In this document: in pieces, positions 33,025-41,980 of the stretch
How the letters are laid out: each line of letters opens with the position of its first letter
How positions within the stretch are numbered: position 1 is the first letter of the stretch
From: Terriglobales bacterium
GTDB taxonomy: Bacteria; Acidobacteriota; Terriglobia; Terriglobales; Acidobacteriaceae
NCBI GenBank assembly: GCA_025934735.1
Contig: JAICWP010000016.1
Span: 1 to 64,000 of the forward strand
Length of the DNA stretch: 64,000 bases
Direction of reading: 5' to 3'
Translations under genes and position numbers: made by a program
The notes under the pieces: model-generated
What the model saw: only the letters and a program-made list of their open reading frames with translations
Databases searched by the model: none
What the model was told of the DNA's origin: nothing

Positions 33025-34473
33025 CTACACATATCCCAGGCCGGCCAAGCGATCCATGATGATTTGATCGCTCTCGGAACCGGAGCTGCCACCCTTTTTC
33101 TCCATGCCCGCAACCAGCGAGCGGCCTTGCATGGAGCTGGGAATTTCATATCCGGCGAGATCAAGCAGCGTGGGTGCCAAGTCCAGCACGTGTGCGCCTT
33201 CGTATTCACCGGCCAGCGGGCAGTTGGGCGAACTCAGCACGAACACGCCGGGGCCGCAGGGATGGCAGCCCGCTAGCATATCCGGGACATCAAGGGCGGG
33301 ATGACCGACGCTACCGACCGATGACCAGCGCCCCTCGCCCAGTTGCACGAGCAAGTCGGGAGCGTAATTGCGCGTTTGGCGGTAAATCTCATCAGGCCTG
33401 AAGACCTGAATGCGCAGTCCGTTCCCGTCCCTCAAGGATTCCAAACTGGCCTTGATCTGATTTCGGAACCGTTCATACTCCGGGGCAGGAATTGTGCCGT
33501 TGGGTTCGCGGCCTTCGACGTTGAAGTAAATGGGGGCGCAGGGGCCGTCGCCACTCCAGGCCTTGGTCCTGGTCCAATCCACGCTTAGCTGATCGAAATC
33601 AGTAATCCCCACAGCCGGGGGACGGCTCAGCGCCAGCAGACCTTGCTCGAGCAGCCACTGATTGATGGCGAAACCGCCATCCAGGCGCTGCATGCCATTG
33701 GTAGAGCCCAGCAGCAGAACGGTTTCTGAGTCGAGCAGTTCCAGCACGCTGCCGATTTGCTGGTCGAGCCACAGGTAGTAGTCGGGGATAACGCTCCGGT
33801 ACGCGCTGCCAGGCTGATATCGCGGGTGCTGCGGGTCAAAATCTTCCCAGAAGATGCGCTGCACACGATCCAGCCCGATATCTACAAAGTGAAAATAATC
33901 CCACTCCTGTTCGCGCAGCAGCCAGCGAACCACTTCCCACTGCTTGCGACTCATTTCGAAAATCTGGTCGCGCAGCTCATCTTTTTGCGGGTCCACGGGA
34001 TGCTGGATGTCAGTGGCGTAGTTTCCAACCAGTTTGCGAATGTCATTTTGGAGGTCGGGTGGGAAGCTGAAGTCAGCGGCGGAGTCCGCGGTGAGGAAGC
34101 AGCCTAGGCTAATGCCGTGAACGGGCCGCGGCGGGAAATTTGGGGCCACAGCAAAAACTATAGATTTCCTGTTCGCCGCTGCCACCTGATCCCAGAGAGC
34201 GGCCCCGTGAATCGCGGGCGGGGTGGCAGTAACCGGTGGAGAGTAGGAAAAATGAGGGCGGTTTCGCAGCCCGTAGAGGCCCAGCGACCCTGGATCCTGG
34301 CTGGCGGCGAGGCAAGTCCAACCAGGAACAGCCCCGGGGGGGAGCACGCCCTGCAGTTGGCCATACGCGCCCAATTCCATCAAGCGACGGATGTTCGCCA
34401 GGCGTTCGTCGCTGAACATCAGCTGCGAGGTGCCACCGTCCAATCCGAGAATGCAGATTTTCATAACAGGCAA
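33025..34473 (-). CDS. Alkaline phosphatase-superfamily protein, type I phosphodiesterase/nucleotide pyrophosphatase
   Basis: 482 residues. MKICILGLDGGT opens with the metal-binding Asp, and PGAVPGWTCLAASQDPGSLG carries the nucleophile Thr of the PF01663 family. LLGSTNGMQRLDGGFAINQW matches the D.G segment and DLAPTLLDLAGY is near the C-terminus. It has no signal peptide, which is common in this subgroup of predicted cytoplasmic or membrane-associated hydrolases of nucleotide-like phosphodiesters. The start may be the second Met (34464). Small membrane-protein genes follow upstream on the same strand with a gap of 71 bp, so they may share an operon. Confidence 0.85.
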   Translation of the reverse strand: MPVMKICILGLDGGTSQLMFSDERLANIRRLMELGAYGQLQGVLPPGAVPGWTCLAASQDPGSLGLYGLRNRPHFSYSPPVTATPPAIHGAALWDQVAAANRKSIVFAVAPNFPPRPVHGISLGCFLTADSAADFSFPPDLQNDIRKLVGNYATDIQHPVDPQKDELRDQIFEMSRKQWEVVRWLLREQEWDYFHFVDIGLDRVQRIFWEDFDPQHPRYQPGSAYRSVIPDYYLWLDQQIGSVLELLDSETVLLLGSTNGMQRLDGGFAINQWLLEQGLLALSRPPAVGITDFDQLSVDWTRTKAWSGDGPCAPIYFNVEGREPNGTIPAPEYERFRNQIKASLESLRDGNGLRIQVFRPDEIYRQTRNYAPDLLVQLGEGRWSSVGSVGHPALDVPDMLAGCHPCGPGVFVLSSPNCPLAGEYEGAHVLDLAPTLLDLAGYEIPSSMQGRSLVAGMEKKGGSSGSESDQIIMDRLAGLGYV

Positions 34474-34544
34474 GCAACTGGGCGGTAGGGCCTTACCCGG
34501 CCGGAACGGCGGCGGGACAAGAAGGGTGATTCACCAATGCCAGC

Positions 34545-34760
34545 CTAACGCTTGGAGGCGGATTCCGAGGGCTCTTCTTGCGCTGCCGATGCCGGCTCTG
34601 CTTCACTGGTATTTGACCCGCGAAACAGCCTTCCGATCTTGCCGACCGTAATCATGACCTTGTTCCAGAAAATCAAAAGGAAAGCAAAGGCGGCGGCCAG
34701 CCCCGAGGTAAGGGGCATCAGTTGGTCGGGCCCGCCGTAAAGAAAAAAGCCAAAATGCAT
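34545..34760 (-). CDS. Small single-pass membrane protein
   Basis: 71 residues from the ATG at 34760. MHFGFFLYGGPDQLMPLTSG precedes one helix (LAAAFAFLLIFWNKVMITVG, about 22-41), then RLFRGSNTSEAEPASAAQEE with a low-complexity acidic tail. A longer open frame extends upstream but begins in non-coding-looking sequence. It is located just upstream of the phosphodiesterase gene, suggesting a membrane partner. Function unknown. Confidence 0.6.
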   Translation of the reverse strand: MHFGFFLYGGPDQLMPLTSGLAAAFAFLLIFWNKVMITVGKIGRLFRGSNTSEAEPASAAQEEPSESASKR

Positions 34761-34878
34761 GGTCCCCCCAGATTTCTGCCAAACTGCGTCAGTTGTGCGG
34801 TGCTGACTTCCCGTAATCTTACTACAAGTTCCTTTGCGCCGCGGTGTGCTGAAGCAGGTACCCGAGATGTGAGTTGCC

Positions 34879-35910
34879 TTAATCGCCCTTGCTGCTGCTG
34901 TAAGCGGCTGCCATGGCGTGAGGCAAGGGGCGGGGCCTGCGCAGGGCTCTACCTCGCAAAATGAACAGACCAAACAGGACCAAGGTGGTAGTCACAGATA
35001 GAACGGAACGGTAGGTGACGACTGGAGCCGGGACGTTGCTGACGAACATTTCGATCATCTCGATGCCCGGTACCGAGAGCACCGCCGCCACCGCGATAGC
35101 TGTTCCCCAATGGCCACCCGAGGAGGAGGGTGCTACCGCAGGCTCGTCCTTCAGGCGCAGGTCGCGCGCCTCCAGCCCCAGGCCGGCATACCAGGCCAAG
35201 GCCAGTACCAGCGGGATATCGTAGAAGCTGCCGGAGTAGTACTCGCCACGGTCAATGGCGGAGCTGGCCATGAACGAGCCCACAGCGTAGAGGGCGGCGG
35301 CGCCGAAAAGATGCGCGTACAGAGTGCGCCACTTGCCCTGACTCTTCCATAACGCCACGCCTGCCAGCAGGGCCAGGCCGATATTGGCCGCCCCATAAAC
35401 CACGTTGTAGTTCTGGTCCCACCATGCGGGAAGCTCTGTAATCTGCCGCCACGGTGTAACGAAATACAAATACAGATAAAGCCACCAGACCACGACCATG
35501 CCGGCATTAGCGACATTGACTATGGCGGGGCTCTGGTCACGATGCAAGTGCGGCCGAACCGCCAATGCCATCATCATGGGGATGGCGTGCATGTACAGAA
35601 CCACGTCGCCCCAGAAGCCGGAGGGCGGAGGCGCCTGCAGCACCGCCTCGTAAAAGGTCCATAAGACTTGATTTAGAAGCCACAGTGCGAAGCCGAAGGA
35701 GAGCAGAGTCCAGAAGGCCGGCGAGCTGTCACGGCCGCCTACCTGGTTGGGCAGGGTGGTGAGATAGCAGGCCAGCAGCAGGAATGTCTGCAGGCAGTCG
35801 GAAAAGACGTGCAGGGTGTAGCCGTCGGGCAGGAGCAAGGACACAAAAATGTGCCCGCAGGCCAGTAGCCCGGCTGCCGTGAACCACGCGACACTAGCCC
35901 GCTTGAACAA
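34879..35910 (-). CDS. Multi-pass membrane protein resembling a sensor input domain
   Basis: 343 residues with about nine helices, beginning FTAAGLLACGHIFVSLLLPDG. The pattern (WTLLSFGFALWLLNQVLWTF, MHAIPMMMALAVRPHL, NVANAGMVVVWWLYLYLYF) resembles the N-terminal multi-helix sensor region attached to GGDEF or kinase domains in acidobacterial proteins. Here no output domain follows; it ends in a short tail (RGRALRRPRPLPHAMAAAYS). It is either a stand-alone sensor/transporter or a truncated receptor. It is encoded 148 bp downstream of a PilZ protein gene on the same strand, so a c-di-GMP link is possible. Confidence 0.65.
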   Translation of the reverse strand: MFKRASVAWFTAAGLLACGHIFVSLLLPDGYTLHVFSDCLQTFLLLACYLTTLPNQVGGRDSSPAFWTLLSFGFALWLLNQVLWTFYEAVLQAPPPSGFWGDVVLYMHAIPMMMALAVRPHLHRDQSPAIVNVANAGMVVVWWLYLYLYFVTPWRQITELPAWWDQNYNVVYGAANIGLALLAGVALWKSQGKWRTLYAHLFGAAALYAVGSFMASSAIDRGEYYSGSFYDIPLVLALAWYAGLGLEARDLRLKDEPAVAPSSSGGHWGTAIAVAAVLSVPGIEMIEMFVSNVPAPVVTYRSVLSVTTTLVLFGLFILRGRALRRPRPLPHAMAAAYSSSKGD

Positions 35911-36058
35911 CTTATTCGCCTTTGTAGAGGGATTGCGAGGGGAGCCCCAGCTATGGACAGAGCTTAGCTTTCCGGGCTACCCCGGGGAAGATGACGACCG
36001 TAACCTCGCGCGGGAATGAGCGTCCCGGCGGCAACGGAACTTCTTGATTCTGGCAGGC

Positions 36059-36745
36059 TTAACGGGCCGGCTTGCCTTCCCTGAGAGCAGGGAAGAGCCA
36101 TTCCTTAATCTGATTGTGCAATTCGCTGGACACACGCAGGAAGCGGATACCTGCCCGTCCATTTTTATCTACCCAGGCGATCTGGCCTTGAACATCCAGA
36201 GCATCGCGCAGTCCGGGCAAGGTGAAATGGGCGCGCAGCGACTGGTGGCCCGTGGCGGGTTCGGAAAGCCGCACCGCCATTCCGCCTTCGCTCACATTGA
36301 GCACCACAGCCTTAATTTCGCGGCCAGCCTCGAACTTGAGCGAAACCGGAGCGTAGGCCGGCTTGCGCAGTTGTTGTCGCCGTTGCGGATACATGAGGCT
36401 TTTGACGGCGCGCAGGCCTTGCAGAGCCCGGTCGAGCGTGATGGGCTCATACAAAACAAATTTGGCGCCCATGGCGAAGGCTTCACTCACCGTGGTTTCG
36501 CTGCCCAAAATGGCGGCCACCATGGTTTTGTTTTCGCGTTGCTTTTTGATGTCCTTCAACAAGGCTTGGGCGCCGGGCACGCTGAAATCAATGACCACGG
36601 CTTCAAATTTTTTGCGGTCCATGAGGGCGATGGCGGAACTGGGTTCGCTGCACACGACCACATCAATATCCAGACGCGAGAAGGCGCGCATCAGAACGGC
36701 GACCTTGTCGGTGTCGCGCGACAACACCATGGACTGGAGAAGCAT
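36059..36745 (-). CDS. Receiver-like plus PilZ domain protein
   Basis: 228 residues. Residues 1-115 resemble a receiver fold: strand-helix pattern, Asp in VVIDFSVPG near 54, but the N-terminal acidic pair is missing (SRDTDK), so phosphorylation is uncertain. Residues about 120-220 are a PilZ domain with QRRQQLRKPAYAPV supplying the RxxxR motif and NVSEGGMAV the D/NxSxxG motif, which together bind c-di-GMP. It is cytoplasmic. It is followed on the same strand by a membrane protein gene at 35910. It is a probable c-di-GMP effector with an unknown target. Confidence 0.85.
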   Translation of the reverse strand: MLLQSMVLSRDTDKVAVLMRAFSRLDIDVVVCSEPSSAIALMDRKKFEAVVIDFSVPGAQALLKDIKKQRENKTMVAAILGSETTVSEAFAMGAKFVLYEPITLDRALQGLRAVKSLMYPQRRQQLRKPAYAPVSLKFEAGREIKAVVLNVSEGGMAVRLSEPATGHQSLRAHFTLPGLRDALDVQGQIAWVDKNGRAGIRFLRVSSELHNQIKEWLFPALREGKPAR

Positions 36746-36982
36746 GCATACGAATGGTAGGTCGGAACGCCGTTCGGCAATAGGTTACCGAAGTCATTAC
36801 ACCTTCCGGGGGAGTACAGCGGAGCTTGCCGCAAAAGGTCGTAATCCGAGATAGCCTGATCCGGCGCTCCGCCGCCGCAAGCCATATGCGGGTGAAGTAG
36901 TTTTCTTCATTCTGGAATTGCCTCAAAACGGAAGCCTGGTTTCTGAAAAGTGGCCGGGAAAGAGGCGAGGAACGGGCTGCAG

Positions 36983-37459
36983 CTACCCTCGGGGACGGGG
37001 CGGTTTGCGCTGCCCAGCGGCGGCACTCGCCCGTGGCACGAGTGGACGCCGAAAGAGCAAAGGCTGTGGGATTGTGAGTTGCGATAGGTTCGACTGCTGC
37101 AACGAACGTGGCACGAGCAGCCGGGGCTGCACACCATCCTCCGCTGCTACCTGCGTTGGACGATGTTCCCCCAAATGTATCCAACTGATGCTCAGCCCGA
37201 GCAAACCCAGACCGCCACAGATCGCGAAATCAATGGCTGGCTGTTTCAGTCGGTGGGCAGCGTCCAGGCTAATGACGCGGAAGGCTACAACCAGAGCCCA
37301 TCCAAACAGCGCCAAACCGCTCAGGGCCATCAGCCTGGGCGTGAGTAGGCCGCGAATTATGTGAATTCCGCGTACCACAGCTGGTGGAATAGCTGCCAGC
37401 GAGAGACGTCGCTTGGGGGCTTGCTCGTCGAAGATATGGCTGCGGGCGCGACGCGCCAT
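36983..37459 (-). CDS. Small membrane protein, unknown function
   Basis: 158 residues. It has a basic N-terminus (MARRARSHIFDEQAPKRRLS), a helix at about 44-63 and another at 76-93, then a polar C-terminus with basic RKPPRPRG. No family recognised. It is divergent from the pseudokinase gene across 359 bp. An overlapping plus-strand frame is less convincing because it lacks membrane or domain features. Confidence is moderate. Confidence 0.5.
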   Translation of the reverse strand: MARRARSHIFDEQAPKRRLSLAAIPPAVVRGIHIIRGLLTPRLMALSGLALFGWALVVAFRVISLDAAHRLKQPAIDFAICGGLGLLGLSISWIHLGEHRPTQVAAEDGVQPRLLVPRSLQQSNLSQLTIPQPLLFRRPLVPRASAAAGQRKPPRPRG

Positions 37460-37818
37460 TGATTCCTCGCTGAAGAGCTGACCTGTTGATCTTTCGGGAA
37501 CCCAGGAATGCGAACAAGGTATCGTGTGCTGGCCGCAGCCGGGAATGGCACCGTCGTGCTATTTCCGGTGGAGATATGGGCGCGATGGCCCGGGGAGTTG
37601 CGGGGCGAGGAATAATCTTCGTGTCCAGCGGCGGCGCTAAGCCAACCAACCGGCAGCCTCATCTGACCGCGCCTATCGTCCTTTTGCCATGTTCAAGCCA
37701 GCCGCCGGCAACAGCACTCTACTCCTTCCGTAACCGTTTTATCCGCCTTTGGCAGAGCCGAATTCGAGGGAGAATAGACCCAGATCACCGTCTTTTAAAG
37801 GATAACCTGGTCCCTGCC
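37460..37818. other. Divergent promoter region, no gene supported
   Basis: 359 bp between the divergent membrane protein and pseudokinase genes. The pseudokinase frame stays open upstream to 37486, but that part lacks family similarity and is unlikely to be translated. No riboswitch or strong inverted repeat was seen. Confidence 0.4.
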
Positions 37819-39228
37819 ATGGAACTATCTTCGAAAGTGATAGCATCGCGTCCGACACCAGCACGCATCTCCGGGAATTCGCTGGCACAGCCAGAGATGC
37901 CAAACAAATCAATGACGCAACCCTGGAGACATTGTGAAGGCCAGGTAGTCGGCGGCAAGTTTGCGTTGCTGCAATACCTGGGCGGCTCAAACCATAGCGC
38001 AGTGTTCCTCACCGAGCGCCCACAGGGAGAACCGCGGAAAGCCGCGATCAAACTCATTTCGGCAAAATCCGAGAAAGCCGCCCGTCAGCTGAGCCGCTGG
38101 GCGGAGGCGGAGAAGATGTCGAATCCTCACCTGATTCGCCTGTTCGAAATGGGGCGCTGCCGCATGGGTAAGGAGGAACTGCTCTACCTGGTAATGGAGT
38201 ATGCGGAGGAAGACCTGTCGCAGGTGGTGGCCACGCGCCCGCTCACGCCGGGGGAGTGCCAGGAGATGCTGCCGCCGGCGCTGGATGGGCTCGCCTACAT
38301 TCACCGCCAGGGCTTTGTTCATGGCCACCTCAAGCCATCGAACATCATGGCTGCCCAGGACAAGGTCAAACTTTCCTGTGACGGGTTATGCTTGGCCGGC
38401 GAAGCTGGCAGTGCGCTAGGCACGCCCAGTGTCTATGACCCGCCTGAAATTGCTAATGAGGGGCTGTCGTCGGCGGCAGACGTGTGGTCGCTGGGTATGG
38501 CCCTGATGGAAATTCTGACGCGCAAAGTGCCTGTTCTGGAAGCGGGGAGAACGGACCCAGCATTACCTCCTTCGATGCCCACGTCGCTGGCAGATATAGT
38601 GCGGCATTGCTTGCGCCTGGATCCCAAACAGCGCTGGACACTTGGGGAAGTTGCGGCGCGGCTGGCGCGAGCGCCCAAGCCTGCGGCCCAGCCCCGAGTT
38701 GAACCTGAACGTGATACGAGCCCAGCCAGGAGACCTTACCTGTTTCTGGTGGCGGGTACTGCCATCATACTGGCGGTGGTTACCGTTACCGTGCTATTCA
38801 CGGGTCCGCGGAAGACCGCCTCGCCCTCCACCGTAGCCGTTTCGGCTCCCCGGCCTTCAGCCAAGCAACCGCCGCCGGCGAAAGCCCCGCCCGTCGCAGT
38901 GGTGAAGGCTCCGACACAGGCTGCCGCTCGAAGTGCGGTGCTGCATGAGGTGGTGCCCAGGGTGCCGCAGAGCGCCCGCGATACCATTCAGGGCACGGTC
39001 CGGGTACGAGTAAGAGTGGCGCTCGACCAGGCCGGCAATGTGGCCCGGGCCCGGTTCGATTCGCCAGGGCCGAGCAAGTATTTCGCTCGACTGGCGATAC
39101 AGGCGGCAGAAGGCTGGAAGTTCGCTCCACCCCAGTCGGACGGGGCCAACCGGGCCATGGAATGGTTGCTGCACTTCGAATTCCGCCGCGACTCAACCCA
39201 TGTTGTGCCCGTGCCCATAGGCGGTTGA
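37819..39228 (+). CDS. Pseudokinase with membrane helix and TonB C-terminal domain
   Basis: 469 residues from the ATG at 37819. Residues about 42-290 have a Ser/Thr kinase fold, with the VAIK lysine (KAAIK, Lys78) and SSAADVWSLGMALMEILT. The catalytic loop HRDLKPSN is HGHLKPSN (168-175), so the catalytic Asp is His170, and DFG is CDG (187-189), so the Mg-binding Asp is lost. Phosphotransfer is therefore very unlikely. One helix (PYLFLVAGTAIILAVVTVTV, about 309-333) and a Pro/Ala linker lead to a periplasmic TonB-like domain, about 395-469 (GTVRVRVRVALDQAGNVARA). It probably senses cytoplasmic state and signals across the membrane. Confidence 0.88.
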   Translation: MELSSKVIASRPTPARISGNSLAQPEMPNKSMTQPWRHCEGQVVGGKFALLQYLGGSNHSAVFLTERPQGEPRKAAIKLISAKSEKAARQLSRWAEAEKMSNPHLIRLFEMGRCRMGKEELLYLVMEYAEEDLSQVVATRPLTPGECQEMLPPALDGLAYIHRQGFVHGHLKPSNIMAAQDKVKLSCDGLCLAGEAGSALGTPSVYDPPEIANEGLSSAADVWSLGMALMEILTRKVPVLEAGRTDPALPPSMPTSLADIVRHCLRLDPKQRWTLGEVAARLARAPKPAAQPRVEPERDTSPARRPYLFLVAGTAIILAVVTVTVLFTGPRKTASPSTVAVSAPRPSAKQPPPAKAPPVAVVKAPTQAAARSAVLHEVVPRVPQSARDTIQGTVRVRVRVALDQAGNVARARFDSPGPSKYFARLAIQAAEGWKFAPPQSDGANRAMEWLLHFEFRRDSTHVVPVPIGG

Positions 39229-39318
39229 CAATCCTATAGGGTGTCCGGCACCCAATGTCAGTTAATTTGTCGACCTTGCCATGGTGAAGCTGACGATTGT
39301 AAGCTTCCCCACTCCTAC

Positions 39319-41844
39319 ATGACCCTAGCGAGTGGCAAGAGCCCGACCTCATTTTCCCGCAGCGACTTTCTCCTTATTTCCTTGTGGTGGGGACTGTTAA
39401 CCGGCCTGGCAGAAGGCTATTGGGCGCCAGCTTACATCTGGATCTGGCATGACCTGGTGCGCGCGGGAGTGGAAGTGGAGCCCTGGCTGTTTTTGGGGGT
39501 GGGGCTGGTCCTGCTTGCGGTGAAGCGCCGCCGCGCCTTAGGTGGTGAGGATCTGATGCAGGCCACATTTTTATTTGGCGGGTTGACGCTATTCGCGTGC
39601 CTGAGTCGGTCGGCGCTGGTTTCTCCGTCTGTGTTGGTCGTGCTTTTGATCACGACCGCTGGGGCTTCCCTGGTGGCCTTTTTATGGCTGCTGCGCGGGT
39701 CCACGCTGGTGCGATGGCAGAAGCGCACCCTGCCGGTGCTGGTTGTTCTGGCGCTATGGTGCCTGGTCGGTTTTCCTATCAAGCAGCGCATTCATCAGCG
39801 GCGGGAAACGGCAAAGCTGCCGGCGGCCTCGAACGGCGCGCCCAACGTGCTGCTGATCGTGGTAGACACGCTGCGAGCCGACCATCTTTCCACCTATGGA
39901 TATGCGCGGCCGACCAGCCCGCATCTGACGCAGCTGGCCGCGCAAGGCACACTTTTCGAAAACGCCATAGCGCCCTCTTCCTGGACGCTCCCGGTGCACG
40001 CTTCGCTGCTCACCGGCTTGTATCCGCACGAGCATCACGTGGACAACAGTGGCGCGGTGATGGGCTGGGACAATCCGGTGCTGGCGGCCGAATTCAGGGC
40101 GCGAGGCTATCGCACGGCCGCCTTCTCGGCCAACACCCTACTGTTTTGCCGACGGCGTGGATTCGGCCGCGGATTTATCCATTTCGAGGACGACTTCCAG
40201 TCCCTGGGGAGCAGCTTCGCGCAAACCTTTTACGGGGACTTGATCAAGCACCTGCTTTTTCGCCTGCAGTGGAAGCGCGATTTGTTTGGCCGGCGGCGCG
40301 CGGAACAGATTAATCAGCATGCCTTGCGCTGGATTGACGGCGGGCACAGACCCTTCTTTGTGTTCCTGAATTATATGGACGTGCACGATCCTTACCGCCC
40401 GCCGGAGCCCTACTTGCATCGTTACACGAAAATGCGGGACCCGGGCAGCCGCGCTTCCGAACACTGGGAATGGTTCGAGCACCTGACTGTTCAGCAGCGG
40501 CAAGGCGCGGCGGATGCCTACGACGGGGCGATCAATTACGTGGACGACCACCTGCAAGAGCTCATGCAGGACCTGAAAGAGCGCGGCCTGGATGGCAACA
40601 CCCTGGTGGTGATCACCGCCGACCATGGAGAGAGCTTCGGCGAGCATGGGCTGATGGCTCACGGCAGCTCTCTGTATCGTGAGCTGATCCATGTGCCCCT
40701 GATTCTGTGGGAACCGGGAAAGATTCCGGCGGGAAAGAGAATTAATACGCCGGTGAGCCTGACTTCAATTCCCGCCACCCTGCTGGAGGAAGCAGGCGAG
40801 GCCGAGCATCCGCATTTTCCTCAACCTTCCCTGGCTGGCTTGCTGAGCGGTGGGGCTTCGCCAGTTGCCCTGCCCGACCCGATTTCTCAGCTGGCCCAGT
40901 TACCCTGGAATCCGAGCTTTCCCGACTACTACGGGCCCATGGAATCCATCAGCACCCTGCATTGGCACTATATTCGCGGCGGCAAGGAGGGCGAAGAACT
41001 GTTCGCCTGCTGCGACGAGGAACCAGAACAGCTTAATCTGGCGGGCACAGTGGTTGGCCGGGAGCTGGCCATGCGCTTCGAGGGTGAACTGGCATCCGCC
41101 GCCGCGGAGGAGCGCGCGGGAATGACAACCGAGCAACCTGCTTTGGGAATCACTTATCAACTCAACTTCGAGCCTACCCAGCTGGCGCTTAACGATTTCA
41201 ATGGCGATCGTCAGATGGACATTCTGGTCCGCGGCAGAAATGGCGGCGAAATCGCTTTGCTCCTGGGAAATGGCAAAGGCACATTTGAGCGGACGCCTGA
41301 CGCTGCCCGCCTCCTAAAGGAGTTTGCAGCGCGAAACAGGGGCGGGGTACACCTGAGCCTCGCATCTGAGTCGAGGACGCTTGGCTCGCAGGGCTGCGGG
41401 CTGGCACTCGCCGGCAAACAACGCGTGACCAGTTGCTCTATCATTCGGGGAGAGCTACGCGACGTGAACGGCGACGGCCTGAAAGACGTACTGTTGGACC
41501 AAGCCCCGGGACAGGTCTCCACCTGGCTGAGAGCCGCTGCAGGCGGTAAATTCTACGTGATGAAGGCGGGAAACAGCGTCCAGCCGAGGAAGGAACAAGC
41601 GATTAACGTCACACAGGCGGACATTGACGGCAATGGCCTGGAAGATCTGGCATTTGCCGACGAGGCTCACAATGAAGTGGTGTTCCTGCTGGCTACCCAG
41701 CCAGGAGCATTCGTGAAGGCGGCTGTTCCGATCGGCGAACGTCCCTCCGCGATTGGATTGGCGGACCTCAACCACAACGGCAGAGCCGACCTCGTGGTCA
41801 TTAGCCGAGCCAAGAAGTCCATCACGGTCCTATTAAGCTTGTGA
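39319..41844 (+). CDS. Membrane-anchored sulfatase-fold protein with FG-GAP/VCBS repeats
   Basis: 841 residues from the ATG at 39319; an upstream in-frame start adds 26 residues. Four or five membrane helices (about 15-170, beginning LLISLWWGLLTGLAEGYW) precede an extracytoplasmic alkaline-phosphatase/sulfatase domain: VLLIVVDTLRADHLSTYG with metal Asp183, SSWTLPVHASLLTG with Thr223 where sulfatases have the formylglycine Cys, and TADHGESFGEHG. Residues about 620-841 are FG-GAP repeats (DFNGDRQMDILVRG, DVNGDGLKDVL, DIDGNGLEDLAF, DLNHNGRADLVV) that form a carbohydrate- or protein-binding propeller. The Thr suggests phospho-transfer or hydrolysis rather than ordinary sulfate-ester cleavage. It opens the surface-polysaccharide region. 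Confidence 0.88.
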   Translation: MTLASGKSPTSFSRSDFLLISLWWGLLTGLAEGYWAPAYIWIWHDLVRAGVEVEPWLFLGVGLVLLAVKRRRALGGEDLMQATFLFGGLTLFACLSRSALVSPSVLVVLLITTAGASLVAFLWLLRGSTLVRWQKRTLPVLVVLALWCLVGFPIKQRIHQRRETAKLPAASNGAPNVLLIVVDTLRADHLSTYGYARPTSPHLTQLAAQGTLFENAIAPSSWTLPVHASLLTGLYPHEHHVDNSGAVMGWDNPVLAAEFRARGYRTAAFSANTLLFCRRRGFGRGFIHFEDDFQSLGSSFAQTFYGDLIKHLLFRLQWKRDLFGRRRAEQINQHALRWIDGGHRPFFVFLNYMDVHDPYRPPEPYLHRYTKMRDPGSRASEHWEWFEHLTVQQRQGAADAYDGAINYVDDHLQELMQDLKERGLDGNTLVVITADHGESFGEHGLMAHGSSLYRELIHVPLILWEPGKIPAGKRINTPVSLTSIPATLLEEAGEAEHPHFPQPSLAGLLSGGASPVALPDPISQLAQLPWNPSFPDYYGPMESISTLHWHYIRGGKEGEELFACCDEEPEQLNLAGTVVGRELAMRFEGELASAAAEERAGMTTEQPALGITYQLNFEPTQLALNDFNGDRQMDILVRGRNGGEIALLLGNGKGTFERTPDAARLLKEFAARNRGGVHLSLASESRTLGSQGCGLALAGKQRVTSCSIIRGELRDVNGDGLKDVLLDQAPGQVSTWLRAAAGGKFYVMKAGNSVQPRKEQAINVTQADIDGNGLEDLAFADEAHNEVVFLLATQPGAFVKAAVPIGERPSAIGLADLNHNGRADLVVISRAKKSITVLLSL

Positions 41845-41980
41845 TCGTAACGCATCGTGTCGCCGCTAGCTGAAAGACCCCGGCCAGATGCAGTCACTCA
41901 TCTTGCTGTTGGTCAGCGGGAACAGTCAATTGTTCTTCCGTCCCAGGCTTTACAGCCAAGACAGCACCCTGATCTGGCGC

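Noticed and set aside
36918-37364. 148-codon plus-strand open frame
   Set aside because: It is antisense to the membrane protein at 36983-37459, which has better membrane structure; the plus-strand product is low-complexity.
37460-37818. c-di-GMP riboswitch upstream of the pseudokinase
   Set aside because: No conserved GEMM core sequence or flanking stems were found in this gap.
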